From contig NZ_CP023694.1 of assembly GCF_008705135.1 (NCBI RefSeq), positions 2,356,001 through 2,420,000 on the forward strand: a stretch of DNA of 64,000 nucleotides, written 5' to 3'. The notes beneath the pieces were generated by a model. It had not been told where the DNA came from. It ran no database searches and saw only the letters and a program-made list of their open reading frames with translations. Every line of letters starts with the position of its first letter. The stretch's first letter is position 1. A program made the position numbers and the translations under genes. Source of the DNA: Streptomyces coeruleorubidus. Its GTDB lineage: Bacteria > Actinomycetota > Actinomycetes > Streptomycetales > Streptomycetaceae. Of the stretch, positions 16,130-24,646 are shown in pieces.

Positions 16130-17455
16130 TCAGTCCTGGTACGCCTTGGCCGCCGCGGCCTCCAGCTTCGCCGCGGTGCCCTTCGGGTCCGACGGGTCGC
16201 GCAGGAAGTCCTGGAGCAGCTTCCACTCGCCCGTGCCCTTGGTGCCGCCGAAGGACGCCGGGGCCTGGTCGGACATGTCGAAGCGGACCGAGTCCCCGGC
16301 GTCGACGAGGGACTTGGCGGTGGCGCGGGTGACGTCGTCGCCGTAGGAGGCGAGGTCGAGCTTCTTGTTCGGGGAGAGGAAGCCGCCGGCTTCCGCCCAC
16401 ACGGCCGAGGCCTCCGGGGTCGCCAGGAACTCCAGGAGGGCCTGGGCGGCCTTCTGGTTCTTGCCGTCCTTGAGGACGACGGCCGCGTCGCCACCGCTGA
16501 CGACCGGCGCCTCGCCACCGGCGACCGCCGGGAACGGGAAGAAGTTCGCGTCCTCGCCGACCTTCTTGCCGAACTGGTCCTTGGCGACGCCGGCGACGAA
16601 GTCGCCCTCGTAGACCATGCCGGCCTCGGGCTCCGGCCCGAAGACCTTCTCCACCGAGCCGGGGAAGTCGGTGTTCAGGGCGCCCTTCTGGCCGCCGGCG
16701 ATGAGCTGCTTGTCCTTGAAGAGCTTGCCGAGCGTGGTGAGGGCCTCGACGACGGACGCGTCGGTCCACTTCAGCTTGTGCGCGGCGAGGGCGTCGTACT
16801 TCTCGGGTCCGGCCTGGGAGAGGTAGACGTTCTCGAACCAGTCGGTGAGGGTCCAGCCGTCCTGTCCGGCGACGGAGAAGGCGGCGAGACCGGAGTCGGA
16901 CACGGTCTGCCCGGCCTTCAGCATCTCGTCGTAGGTCTTCGGGGGCGTCACCCCGGCCTGGGCGAGGGCGTCGGGGCTGTACCAGACGGTCGACTTGTGG
17001 GCGGCCTTGAAGTACAGGCCGTAGAGGGTGCCGTCGACGCTGCCGTACTCCTTCCACACGGGGGCGTAGCCGGCGTCCACGGACTGCTCGGTCTTCTTCG
17101 ACAGCGGCTTGAGCCAGCCCTTCTGCGCGAACTGCTTGAGCACGCCGACCTGCGGGACCATCACGACGTCGGGGGCGTTGCCGCCCTCGATCTTGCTGCC
17201 GACGACGGTGGAGACGTTGTCGCCGGTGGACGTGAACTGCGTCTTGGCGCCGGTCTTCTCGGTGAAGGCGTCCAGCACCTTCTGGAAGTTCTTCTGCTCG
17301 GTGCCGGACCAGACACCGGCCACGGTGATGGTCTGGCCGTCGAGCGCCTTGTCGCCGCCGCCGGCCGCGACGGGGCCGCCGCCGCAGGCGGTCGCGCCGA
17401 GCGCCAGGACGAGGGCGGTGCAGCCGGTGAGCAGGGTGGTACGTCGTCGCATCAT
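16130..17455 (-). CDS. Sugar-binding lipoprotein of an ABC importer
   Basis: A 441-residue family 1 extracellular solute-binding protein. The signal peptide MMRRRTTLLTGCTALVLALG ends in a lipobox (LGATAC), so it should be anchored as a lipoprotein. Typical blocks follow: TITVAGVWSGTEQKNFQKVLDAF, NAPDVVMVPQVGVLKQFA and DGTLYGLYFKAAHKSTVWY. ATG 17455 (or the adjacent ATG 17452) has GAAGGGA upstream. It lies between the GH13 glucosidase gene and the two permease genes on the same strand, so it should deliver an alpha-glucoside to that importer. The exact sugar is not determined. Confidence 0.92.
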   Translation of the reverse strand: MMRRRTTLLTGCTALVLALGATACGGGPVAAGGGDKALDGQTITVAGVWSGTEQKNFQKVLDAFTEKTGAKTQFTSTGDNVSTVVGSKIEGGNAPDVVMVPQVGVLKQFAQKGWLKPLSKKTEQSVDAGYAPVWKEYGSVDGTLYGLYFKAAHKSTVWYSPDALAQAGVTPPKTYDEMLKAGQTVSDSGLAAFSVAGQDGWTLTDWFENVYLSQAGPEKYDALAAHKLKWTDASVVEALTTLGKLFKDKQLIAGGQKGALNTDFPGSVEKVFGPEPEAGMVYEGDFVAGVAKDQFGKKVGEDANFFPFPAVAGGEAPVVSGGDAAVVLKDGKNQKAAQALLEFLATPEASAVWAEAGGFLSPNKKLDLASYGDDVTRATAKSLVDAGDSVRFDMSDQAPASFGGTKGTGEWKLLQDFLRDPSDPKGTAAKLEAAAAKAYQD

Positions 17456-17504
17456 CGTTGATGTCCCTTCGGGGAATTGACTTGCGGGGTTGACTTGCGG
17501 GCGT

Positions 17505-19163
17505 TCAGGAACGGATCCACCAGGCGGCCGTCGAGCCGGAGAGCACTCCGGGCGCGCAGGGGCCGCTGGCGAGCAGGGGGGTGCCGGAGACCGGCGCGGG
17601 GGTGGGGGCCGTACCGAAGTTGACGGCGCACACCAGGTCGTCACCGCGGGTGAAGGCCAGGACGCCGGGCGGGGAGTCCAGCCAGCGCAGTGTGCCCTCA
17701 CCCAACTGGGGCAGCGCGGCGCGCAGTTGGAGGCCGTCGCGGTACAGGTGCCAGAAGGAGCGGGTGTCGGCGAGGGCCCGGTCGGTGGCGTACTCGGCGA
17801 AGTACTCCGGCTGGGGCAGCCACGGCTTGGCGCTCTCCACGCCCGGGGTGAAGCCGAACGGCGAGGCCTGGCCCGACCAGGGCAGCGGCACCCGGCAGCC
17901 GTCGCGGATGCGGGCCCGGCTGCCGGTGCGGCGGAAGATCGGGTCGGTGAGCACGTCGTCGGGCAGGTCCACGACCTCGGGCAGGCCGAGCTCCTCGCCC
18001 TGGTAGATGTAGGCGGCTCCGGGCAGCGCCAGCATCAGCAGCGCGGCGGCACGGGCGCGGGCGGCGCCGAGTCCGCTGCCCTCGGTGGCGGGTTCGCCGT
18101 AGCGGGTGACGGTGCGGACCTGGTCGTGGTTGTTGAGGACCCAGGTGACGGTCGAGCCGGTGCCGGCGATGTCCTGCATGGCCTCGGAGATGACCTTCTG
18201 GAAGGCGTCCGGGTCCCAGGGGGCGCTGAGCAGGTCGAAGAAGAAGGCCTGGTGCAGTTCGTCGGGGCGGACGTACTGGGCGTGCTCGCGGGCGGTCGGG
18301 ACGGAGACCTCGCCGACGAGCAGGCGTTCGAAGCCGTCGCGCTCGGTGTACTCCTCGCATATGGAGCGCCAGCGCCGCCACACGTCGTGGACCTCCGGCT
18401 GGTTCCAGGCGAGCGGGTTGACCGAGTCGCGGGTGCGGGCGTCGGCCTCGGGGTCGTCCGAGTCGGGCAGCTCCGGGTGTTTGAAGAGCCCGGCCGCGAC
18501 GTCGATGCGGAAGCCGTCGATGCCCCGGTCCAGCCAGAAGCGGAGGATCCGGTCGAACTCTGCGGTGATCTCCGGGTTGCGCCAGTTCCAGTCGGGCTGC
18601 TCGGGCGCGAACATGTGCAGGTACCACTGGCCGGGCCGTCCGTCCGGCTCGGTCACCCGGCTCCAGGCGGGGCCGCCGAACATGGAGTGCCAGTTGTTGG
18701 GCGGCTCGGCGCCGTCCGGGCCGCGGCCGTCGGCGAAGTGGAAGCGGGCGCGGGCCGGGCTGCCGGGTGGGGCGGCGAGCGCCTCGCGGAACCAGGGGTG
18801 CTCGCTGGAGCAGTGGTTCGGGACGATGTCGAGCAGCACCTTGATGCCCAGCCGCCGCGCGGCGCCCACCAGCAGGTCGAACTCGTCGAGGTCGCCGAAG
18901 AGCGGGTCGACGTCGCAGTAGTCGGCCACGTCGTAGCCGTGGTCGTGCTGCGGCGAGGGATAGAAGGGGCTCAGCCAGATCCCGTCGACGCCGAGCTTCT
19001 TCAGATAGGGCAGCCCGGCCCGGACTCCGGCGAGATCGCCGACGCCGTCGCCGGTGCTGTCCAGGAAGCTGCGGACGTACACCTGATAGATCACTGCGTC
19101 ACGCCACCAGTGGTGCCTGTTCAACCCATCGACCTGTCTCTGAGGAGGGCAGCGGTTATGCAT
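17505..19163 (-). CDS. GH13 alpha-glucosidase (oligo-1,6-/alpha-1,4-glucosidase type)
   Basis: A cytoplasmic family 13 glycoside hydrolase of about 550 residues that would cut imported alpha-glucosides to glucose. The four GH13 regions are clear: DIVPNHCS, GFRIDVAAG (nucleophile Asp about 221), LLVGEVS (acid/base Glu about 285) and VLNNHDQVR (Asp about 347). QPDWNWRNPEI is typical of the oligo-1,6-glucosidase/alpha-glucosidase subfamily. The start is uncertain: ATG 19163 is given, TTG 19124 (leading straight into NRHHWW, where most homologues begin) is a serious alternative, and ATG 19196 is unlikely because it falls in the -35 box. It heads the importer cluster. Confidence 0.9.
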   Translation of the reverse strand: MHNRCPPQRQVDGLNRHHWWRDAVIYQVYVRSFLDSTGDGVGDLAGVRAGLPYLKKLGVDGIWLSPFYPSPQHDHGYDVADYCDVDPLFGDLDEFDLLVGAARRLGIKVLLDIVPNHCSSEHPWFREALAAPPGSPARARFHFADGRGPDGAEPPNNWHSMFGGPAWSRVTEPDGRPGQWYLHMFAPEQPDWNWRNPEITAEFDRILRFWLDRGIDGFRIDVAAGLFKHPELPDSDDPEADARTRDSVNPLAWNQPEVHDVWRRWRSICEEYTERDGFERLLVGEVSVPTAREHAQYVRPDELHQAFFFDLLSAPWDPDAFQKVISEAMQDIAGTGSTVTWVLNNHDQVRTVTRYGEPATEGSGLGAARARAAALLMLALPGAAYIYQGEELGLPEVVDLPDDVLTDPIFRRTGSRARIRDGCRVPLPWSGQASPFGFTPGVESAKPWLPQPEYFAEYATDRALADTRSFWHLYRDGLQLRAALPQLGEGTLRWLDSPPGVLAFTRGDDLVCAVNFGTAPTPAPVSGTPLLASGPCAPGVLSGSTAAWWIRS

Positions 19164-19165
19164 GC

Positions 19166-19196
19166 ATGTTAAGTAGGCGTGTCGAGAGGGTGTCAA
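19166..19196 (-). promoter_or_regulatory. Promoter of the alpha-glucoside cluster, with palindrome
   Basis: On the minus strand a perfect -35 TTGACA (19191-19196) is followed 17 nt later by CTTAAC, or 19 nt later by TAACAT (19166-19171). The 10-bp palindrome ATGCATGCAT (19158-19167) lies at the expected transcription start and could be an operator. There is no regulator gene beside the cluster. The promoter is unusually canonical for a Streptomyces gene. Confidence 0.5.
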
Positions 19197-19226
19197 TGAA
19201 AAGGCAGAAGCTACCGAGGAGTTGAT

Positions 19227-19298
19227 ATGGCGGATTCAGGCATCTATCGGACATATCTCAGCCAGATGAGACGTCCGCGTTACCTAACAAGTAAGTAG
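19227..19298 (+). CDS. Possible 23-residue small protein
   Basis: A very short reading frame, ATG at 19227 and TAG at 19296-19298, preceded by a strong ribosome-binding site GAGGAG (19216-19221). The predicted peptide starts MADSGIYRTYLSQ and ends in a basic stretch (MRRPRYLTSK). It lies in the 140-bp gap between the glucosidase promoter and the end of the orphan binding-protein gene, divergent from the former and convergent with the latter. GC content here is lower than in the neighbours. I know no homologue. It could be a real small protein, a leader peptide or chance. Confidence 0.3.
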   Translation: MADSGIYRTYLSQMRRPRYLTSK

Positions 19299-19303
19299 AA
19301 GTA

Positions 19304-20575
19304 CTACCGGCGTGAGATGAGGGCGAGCTCCCGCGCCAGACGGCGCACCGCCGCCGTGGGTGTCTCGTGCCCGGCCATCGCGTCGTGCACGACCGCCTGC
19401 ACCACCAGACTGACCTGGTCGTAGCGCGGGCTCTTGGGGCGCGGCTCGGCCGTGCGCACGCTCTCGCGCAGGGTCGGCAGGTAGGGGAACCTGCGGATGA
19501 GCGCGGGATCCTCGTAGAGATCGGCCCGGACGGGCGGCAGCGCGCCGCGCGTGAGCACCTGGCGCTGGACGCGCTCGCTGGTGAGGTAGGCGATCAGGCG
19601 GGCGGCGGAGTCGGGGTGCCGCGCATGCGCGCTGACGGCCAGGTTGGAGCCGCCGAGGACACTCGTGCCCGGCCCGTCCGGTCCCGGCAGGGGCACGGCG
19701 CCGACCTTCCCGGCGACCTCGGAGCCCGGGGCGGAGGCGCCGACGTAGGCGTACGGCCAGTTCCGCAGGAAGAGCAGCCGGCCGTCCTGGAAGGCCTGCT
19801 TGGACTCCTCCTCCTTGTACGTCAGCGCTTCCTTCGGTATCCAGCCCTCGCGCACCCCGCGCGCCAGGAAGCCGATGCCCTCGCGGGCCGCCGCCGAGTC
19901 GACGGTGACGCGCTCGCCCTCGTCCCCGAGGATCGAGCCGCCCGCCGAGTAGACGGCCTCGGCCGCGTTGACGGTGAGGCCCTCGTACGGCAGGAACTGC
20001 CCGGCGTAGCCGTCGAGGCCGTACTTCGGGGCGATGGTCTTCGCGTACCGCTCCAGCTCCGCCCAGGTGCGCGGCGGCCGCACGCCCTCCTTCGCGAGGA
20101 TGTCCTTGCGGTAGAGGAGCAGGCCGGCGTTGGTGACGTACGGGACGGCGTAGAGCTGTCCGTCGTAGGTCGCCGTGTCCACGACCGGCGGGAGGAAGGT
20201 CCTCAGGGGGAAGCGGTCGCGGGGCAGCGGCCGGATCCAGCCCGCCGCGGCGAACTCCGAGGTCCAGTTGACGTCGATGTTGAGCACGTCGAACCGGCTG
20301 CGGTCGCCGTCACGCAGGTCCGTGGCCATCTGGGCCTGGGTCTCGTCGGCGGAGTCCGGCAGCTCGACGAGGGTCACTTTCTCGCCGGGGTGGGTGCGGT
20401 TCCAGCCCTCCAGCAGAGGACCGAGGTAGCCGGTAAGGTCTCCGGCGGTGGCGAGGGTCAGCGGTCCACGGCCGCCGCCGGCGGGCTCGCCCGCCTGCGC
20501 TCCGGCGGCAACGTAACCGGTCAGGACCACGACGAGAACGAGAAGGCCCCTACCCGCGGCATGGATCCACCGCAT
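19304..20575 (-). CDS. Secreted sugar-binding protein without a lipobox (orphan)
   Basis: A 423-residue family 1 solute-binding protein resembling trehalose/maltose binding proteins (FDVLNIDVNWTSEFAAAGWI, YAVPYVTNAGLLLYRKD, GSNLAVSAHARHPDSAARLI). The N-terminus MRWIHAAGRGLLVLVVVLTG is a signal peptide, but no cysteine follows; AAGAQA-GEP looks like a signal peptidase I site instead. A Gram-positive binding protein without a lipid anchor would be released or held in some other way. No permease genes are adjacent. ATG 20575 has AGGGAGGAA upstream, preferred over ATG 20593. It is divergent from the PadR gene, with a 15-bp palindrome between them. Confidence 0.85.
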   Translation of the reverse strand: MRWIHAAGRGLLVLVVVLTGYVAAGAQAGEPAGGGRGPLTLATAGDLTGYLGPLLEGWNRTHPGEKVTLVELPDSADETQAQMATDLRDGDRSRFDVLNIDVNWTSEFAAAGWIRPLPRDRFPLRTFLPPVVDTATYDGQLYAVPYVTNAGLLLYRKDILAKEGVRPPRTWAELERYAKTIAPKYGLDGYAGQFLPYEGLTVNAAEAVYSAGGSILGDEGERVTVDSAAAREGIGFLARGVREGWIPKEALTYKEEESKQAFQDGRLLFLRNWPYAYVGASAPGSEVAGKVGAVPLPGPDGPGTSVLGGSNLAVSAHARHPDSAARLIAYLTSERVQRQVLTRGALPPVRADLYEDPALIRRFPYLPTLRESVRTAEPRPKSPRYDQVSLVVQAVVHDAMAGHETPTAAVRRLARELALISRR

Positions 20576-20630
20576 AGGTTCCTCCCTGTACACCGGCGAC
20601 GGGCGCCTTCGCCCGGAACAGAGGCCATGT

Positions 20631-20645
20631 ATACCTGTTAGGTAT
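20631..20645. promoter_or_regulatory. Palindromic operator candidate between padR-like and binding-protein genes
   Basis: ATACCT-GTT-AGGTAT is an exact 6+6 inverted repeat. It overlaps a TATACAT -10 candidate on the minus strand (20627-20633) and lies just before GATACT (20650-20655), a -10 candidate for the PadR gene on the plus strand. A dimeric PadR regulator bound here could control both directions. Confidence 0.5.
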
Positions 20646-20696
20646 GGGCGATACTAGGGCCTGGAGCACATTGGACCGGACAGGAGGACTGCACGC

Positions 20697-21212
20697 GTGC
20701 GCCTGCCCCTCCTGGCCCTCCTCGCCCGCGGACCCGCCCACGGCTACGAGCTCAAGCAGGACCTTGAGCAACTGCTGGGCTCCGCGTACCCTCAGCCGAA
20801 TGTCGGCCAGATCTATGTGACCCTCGGCCGCCTCGAGAAGTCGGGACTGATCGAGGGCGAGGACGTGGCGCAGTCCAGCCGGCCCAACAAAAAGGTCTAC
20901 CACCTCACCGACGCCGGGCGGGAGGCGCTGCGCGCCTGGTTCGAAGAGCCCGAGGACGAGCCGCGGGTGCGGGACGAGTTCTTCATGAAGCTGGCGCTCG
21001 CTCCGCAGAGCGGTCTCGCCGACCAGATCTCCCTGATCAACCAGCAGCGGCGCCAATACCTGAACACCATGCGGCAGCTGTCGAAGCTGGCCGCCGCCGA
21101 AGACCGCGACAACCGCATCGCCCACCTGTTGATAGAAGGCGCGATGCTGCACCTGCAAGCCGATCTCGACTGGCTGGAGCGGTGCCAGGAAGAGCTGGAG
21201 GAACTGGAGTGA
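20697..21212 (+). CDS. PadR-family transcriptional regulator
   Basis: A 171-residue regulator with the PadR winged helix at about residues 1-75 (LLALLARGPAHGYELKQDLE, then VGQIYVTLGRLEKSGLIEGE and KKVYHLTDAGREAL) and a C-terminal helical dimerisation region that is acidic (EELEELE). GTG 20697 follows GGAGGACT (20683-20690). Its stop overlaps the GTG of the ABC ATPase gene, so it is the first gene of a regulator-ATPase-permease operon, an arrangement typical of PadR-controlled exporters. The palindrome at 20631-20645 is the likely operator. Confidence 0.93.
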   Translation: MRLPLLALLARGPAHGYELKQDLEQLLGSAYPQPNVGQIYVTLGRLEKSGLIEGEDVAQSSRPNKKVYHLTDAGREALRAWFEEPEDEPRVRDEFFMKLALAPQSGLADQISLINQQRRQYLNTMRQLSKLAAAEDRDNRIAHLLIEGAMLHLQADLDWLERCQEELEELE

Positions 21213-21964
21213 GCGACGACCGTCCCGCTCCTGTGCTGCGCGCCGAGGGGCTGGTGAAGACGCACCACGGCGAGGGCGCGCCCGCCCATGCCGTGCGCGG
21301 GGTCGACCTGAGCGTACGGCCCGGCGAGTTCGTGGCGATCACCGGCCCGTCCGGTGCCGGGAAGTCGACACTGCTGCATCTGCTCGGCGGCCTCCAGCGG
21401 CCGGACGCGGGCAGGATCTGGCTCGACGGCGAGTCCACCGACACCTACAGCGAGGCCCGCTGGGCGGTGAAGCGCCGGAAGCGGATCGGGATCGTCTTCC
21501 AGTTCTTCAACCTCGTGTCCAACCTGTCCGTCGCCGACAACGTGGAGCTGCCCGCCCTGCTCGCCGGGACCTCGCCGAAGCGGGCCCGGGCCGAGCGGGA
21601 GCAGTTGCTGGCCGAGCTGGGCCTGACGGGCAAGGAGCGCAGCATGCCGGGCGAGCTGTCCGGCGGCGAGCAGCAGCGCGTCGCCCTGGCCCGGGCACTG
21701 GTCAACCATCCCCCTCTGCTGCTGGCCGACGAGCCCGCGGGCAGTCTCGACAGCAAGGGCACCCGCGAGGTGATGCGGCTGCTGACCCGCTTCCACCAGC
21801 GCGGCCAGACGATCCTGCTGGTCACCCATGACGCGCGGCTGGCGAGCGCCGCGGACCGGGTGATCAGCTTCTTCGACGGCCGGATCGCCGACGACGCGGA
21901 ACTCGACGGCGGCACACCACCACGCCGGGCCGGGATATCCGGTGTGCTGGAACTCAGGGACTGA
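21209..21964 (+). CDS. ABC transporter ATP-binding protein (MacB/LolD type)
   Basis: A 251-residue ATPase with Walker A (GPSGAGKST), the Q-loop with FQFFNLV, signature LSGGEQQRVALARAL, Walker B LLLADEPAGSLDS and switch histidine LVTHDARLA. VFQFFNLVSNLSVADNVELP is characteristic of ATPases that serve FtsX-type permeases. GTG 21209 overlaps the padR stop. The permease follows after a 70-bp gap containing a short tandem duplication. Confidence 0.93.
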   Translation: MSDDRPAPVLRAEGLVKTHHGEGAPAHAVRGVDLSVRPGEFVAITGPSGAGKSTLLHLLGGLQRPDAGRIWLDGESTDTYSEARWAVKRRKRIGIVFQFFNLVSNLSVADNVELPALLAGTSPKRARAEREQLLAELGLTGKERSMPGELSGGEQQRVALARALVNHPPLLLADEPAGSLDSKGTREVMRLLTRFHQRGQTILLVTHDARLASAADRVISFFDGRIADDAELDGGTPPRRAGISGVLELRD

Positions 21965-21993
21965 CATGCGGGTGAAGGACTGACATGCGGGTG
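21958..21993 (+). repeat. 17-bp direct repeat spanning the ATPase stop codon
   Basis: GGACTGACATGCGGGTG occurs at 21958-21974 and again at 21977-21993, a 19-bp period. The first copy contains the stop codon of the ATPase gene. It looks like a recent small tandem duplication; no function is evident. Confidence 0.8.
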
Positions 21994-22034
21994 TACGACG
22001 GCTGCCCGGTGTCCGGGCCGAGAGGCTGAGGCCC

Positions 22035-24626
22035 GTGCGAGCCACCCTGCGCTGGGCGCACTCCGATCTGCGCACGCACCGCGGCGAGGCGCTGTTCCTC
22101 GTCCTCGCCACCGCGGGCATCGTCGCCTCCCTGCTGCTCGCCACGGCCCTGTTCGGGTACGCCACCAACCCCTGGCAGCGCGTGTTCACGCAGTCGCACG
22201 GCGCGCACGTGTGGCTGCACACCGACACGGCGGCCGACACCGGGAAGCTGGCCGAGCTGGACGGCGTCGACTCCGTCGCCGGCCCGTACCCCACCGCCGC
22301 CACCACCGTCGCCTCGCGCGGCAGCCGCGCCGCCGTGGAGCTGCGCGGCACTACGCAGCGGCCGTCCGTCGGCCGCCCGCCGGTCGTCTCCGGCCACTGG
22401 CTGGACCCCACGACCCCGAACGGTGTGGTCCTGGAGAGCCGCCTCGCCCGCGCGCTGCTGGCCGAGCCCGGCGACACCCTCACCGTGCCCGGCACCGCCC
22501 GCGAACTGACCGTGGTGGGCCTCGCCGACAGCGCCGAGCCGCGCTACCGGCCCGGTGAGCAGCCGGGCCTGGTGTGGGCGTTGCCGTCGGCCGTGCCGGA
22601 TCCCGTCGGCCAGGTGATCGGGCTGCGGCTGACCGATCCCGGCGACACGTCCTACGTCGTCCAGCGCGCCGTGACCGTACTGGGCGCCGGGGCGATCGGG
22701 GAGGTGTCCACCTGGCAGCAGGCCCGGGCCGAGGCGCAGGGCGACAACCGGCTGCTCGGCCAGGTGCTGGGCCTGTTCGGGCTGGGCGCGCTGGTCGCCG
22801 CCGGGCTCGCCGTGCACGGGGCGATCGGCACCCGTATCCGCGGCCACCTGCGGGACCTCTCCGTGCTGAAGGCGATCGGCTTCACCCCCGGCCAGGTGGT
22901 CCGCATCTTCCTGCTCCAGCACCTCGCCTACGCCCTCCTGGGTGCCGTGGCCGCCGCCGCGCTGGCCGAGGCCCTGGGCAGCCGGGTCCCGGGGCGTCTC
23001 GGGGACGCGGTCGGGGTGTGGCAGGGGCTGCCCGGACACACCGTGGCGCTGTTCGTGATCCCGGTGGGCGCGGTGCTGTTCATCGGCGCGACCACCGGGC
23101 TGGCCGCCTGGCGGGCGGGACGGGTGCCGCCGGTGCCGGTGCAACGGCCGACGGCGGCGCTCGGCGGTCGGCTGACCGGAGCGAACACGGGCCGGGCGTT
23201 CGGACCGGGCCCCGCGGTGGCTACGCCTGGCACGCAACCGACCGGGACAGCGGCCCAAGCCCTCCAGCCGGCTGCCGCACCGACTGTCAGGCGTCTGGCC
23301 GACGGCCTGCGCCGGGTTCTCGGACTGCGGCCCACACCGGCCGCACCCGACCGGCAGCCGGCCGGGACAACGAGCCAAGCCCTGCGACCGCAGACCGCAG
23401 CGGCTCCGCACGGCGGGCGGCCGACCGGCGGGCTGCGCCGGGCCCTCGGGCTGCGGCCCGCGGCTCCCCGGGCCGGGCAGCTCTCCGACCTGGCCCGCCG
23501 CGCCCTCGGGGCGCGGGTTCCGCCCGCGCTGGTGCTGGGCTGGCACAAGGCGTTCACCCGCCGCCCCCGGTCCCTCGCCACCGTCGCCCGTCTCACGCTG
23601 CCGCTGCTGCTGATCGTCGTGGCGATGAGCGCGTGGACCACCATCGACCGCTTCCACAGCACGCCCGAGCAGGTCGGCCTGCCGACCGCCCTCAGCGTCC
23701 GCGCCGACGCCGGCCTGACCGAACGGCAGACCCGCGCCCTCCTGGAACGCGACCCGGGGGTGACCGCCGCCTACCCCGGCGTCGAGACGGCCGCCCTGGT
23801 CCCGGGCCAGACGGCGACCATCGCCCTGCGCGGCCTCGGCACCGACCAGGACCCCTACCCGTACACCCTCGCCGAGGGCCGCCCCGCCAGTGGCGCCGAC
23901 GAGGCCGTGGCCGGGCAGGGACTGCTCGACCTGCTGGACGTGCGCGTCGGCGACTGGGTGCGGATGACCGTCGGCGACCAGCCGCAGATCCTGCACATCG
24001 TGGGACGCAGCATCGAGCCGGACAACGCCGGCCGGGTCATCTCCACGTCCCTCGACACCCTCCGCGCCAACGACCCCGGGCTCCGCCCGACCCTCTACGA
24101 GCTGCGCCTGGATCCCGGTGCCGACCCGCGGGAGGTCGCCGACCGGCTGGCCACGGCCGGGCGCGGCCACCTGGACGTGCACACCGTGACCAACCCCGCC
24201 GACGGGCTCTCCCCGCTGCGCGCGGTCGTCGCCGGGCTGATCGCCGTCCTCGCCCTCATCGGGCTGATCGAGCTCCTGACGGCGATCGGCGGCACCGTCC
24301 GCGAGAGTGAACGGGACCTGCTCGCGCTGAAGGCCATCGGCCTGTCCCCCCGGCAGATCACGGCCATCACCGTCACCGCCACCGGCTGTACGGCACTGGC
24401 GGCCGTGCTCGCCGCCACTGCCCTGGGCCTGCCGCTCGCCCACTGGCTGATCGACGCCCAGGGCCGGTCGAGCGGCATCGGCGCCGGGATCGCCCAGGGC
24501 CCGTCCGCCCCGCTGATGCTGCTGCTCGGGACGGCGGCGGTCCTCTGCGCGGCCGCACTCGCCGCCCTGCCCGCGGCCCGTGCGGCCCGCCGCCGGCTCG
24601 CGGACACACTGAGCGCGGTCGCCTGA
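22035..24626 (+). CDS. FtsX-like ABC transporter permease
   Basis: An 863-residue MacB/FtsX-type permease. It has an N-terminal membrane helix (ALFLVLATAGIVASLLLATALF), an extracytoplasmic domain, a helix bundle with the FtsX pattern RGHLRDLSVLKAIGFTPGQVV, a second extracytoplasmic domain and a C-terminal bundle with the matching ERDLLALKAIGLSPRQI. Two FtsX halves in one chain are usual for actinobacterial exporters. Between the halves (about residues 375-495) is a repetitive Pro/Ala/Arg/Gln linker with recurring blocks such as GLRRVLGLRP and GLRRALGLRP. It works with the upstream ATPase; the cargo is unknown. Confidence 0.9.
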   Translation: MRATLRWAHSDLRTHRGEALFLVLATAGIVASLLLATALFGYATNPWQRVFTQSHGAHVWLHTDTAADTGKLAELDGVDSVAGPYPTAATTVASRGSRAAVELRGTTQRPSVGRPPVVSGHWLDPTTPNGVVLESRLARALLAEPGDTLTVPGTARELTVVGLADSAEPRYRPGEQPGLVWALPSAVPDPVGQVIGLRLTDPGDTSYVVQRAVTVLGAGAIGEVSTWQQARAEAQGDNRLLGQVLGLFGLGALVAAGLAVHGAIGTRIRGHLRDLSVLKAIGFTPGQVVRIFLLQHLAYALLGAVAAAALAEALGSRVPGRLGDAVGVWQGLPGHTVALFVIPVGAVLFIGATTGLAAWRAGRVPPVPVQRPTAALGGRLTGANTGRAFGPGPAVATPGTQPTGTAAQALQPAAAPTVRRLADGLRRVLGLRPTPAAPDRQPAGTTSQALRPQTAAAPHGGRPTGGLRRALGLRPAAPRAGQLSDLARRALGARVPPALVLGWHKAFTRRPRSLATVARLTLPLLLIVVAMSAWTTIDRFHSTPEQVGLPTALSVRADAGLTERQTRALLERDPGVTAAYPGVETAALVPGQTATIALRGLGTDQDPYPYTLAEGRPASGADEAVAGQGLLDLLDVRVGDWVRMTVGDQPQILHIVGRSIEPDNAGRVISTSLDTLRANDPGLRPTLYELRLDPGADPREVADRLATAGRGHLDVHTVTNPADGLSPLRAVVAGLIAVLALIGLIELLTAIGGTVRESERDLLALKAIGLSPRQITAITVTATGCTALAAVLAATALGLPLAHWLIDAQGRSSGIGAGIAQGPSAPLMLLLGTAAVLCAAALAALPAARAARRRLADTLSAVA

Positions 24627-24646
24627 CGTCCTGACCGCTCCGCGGG

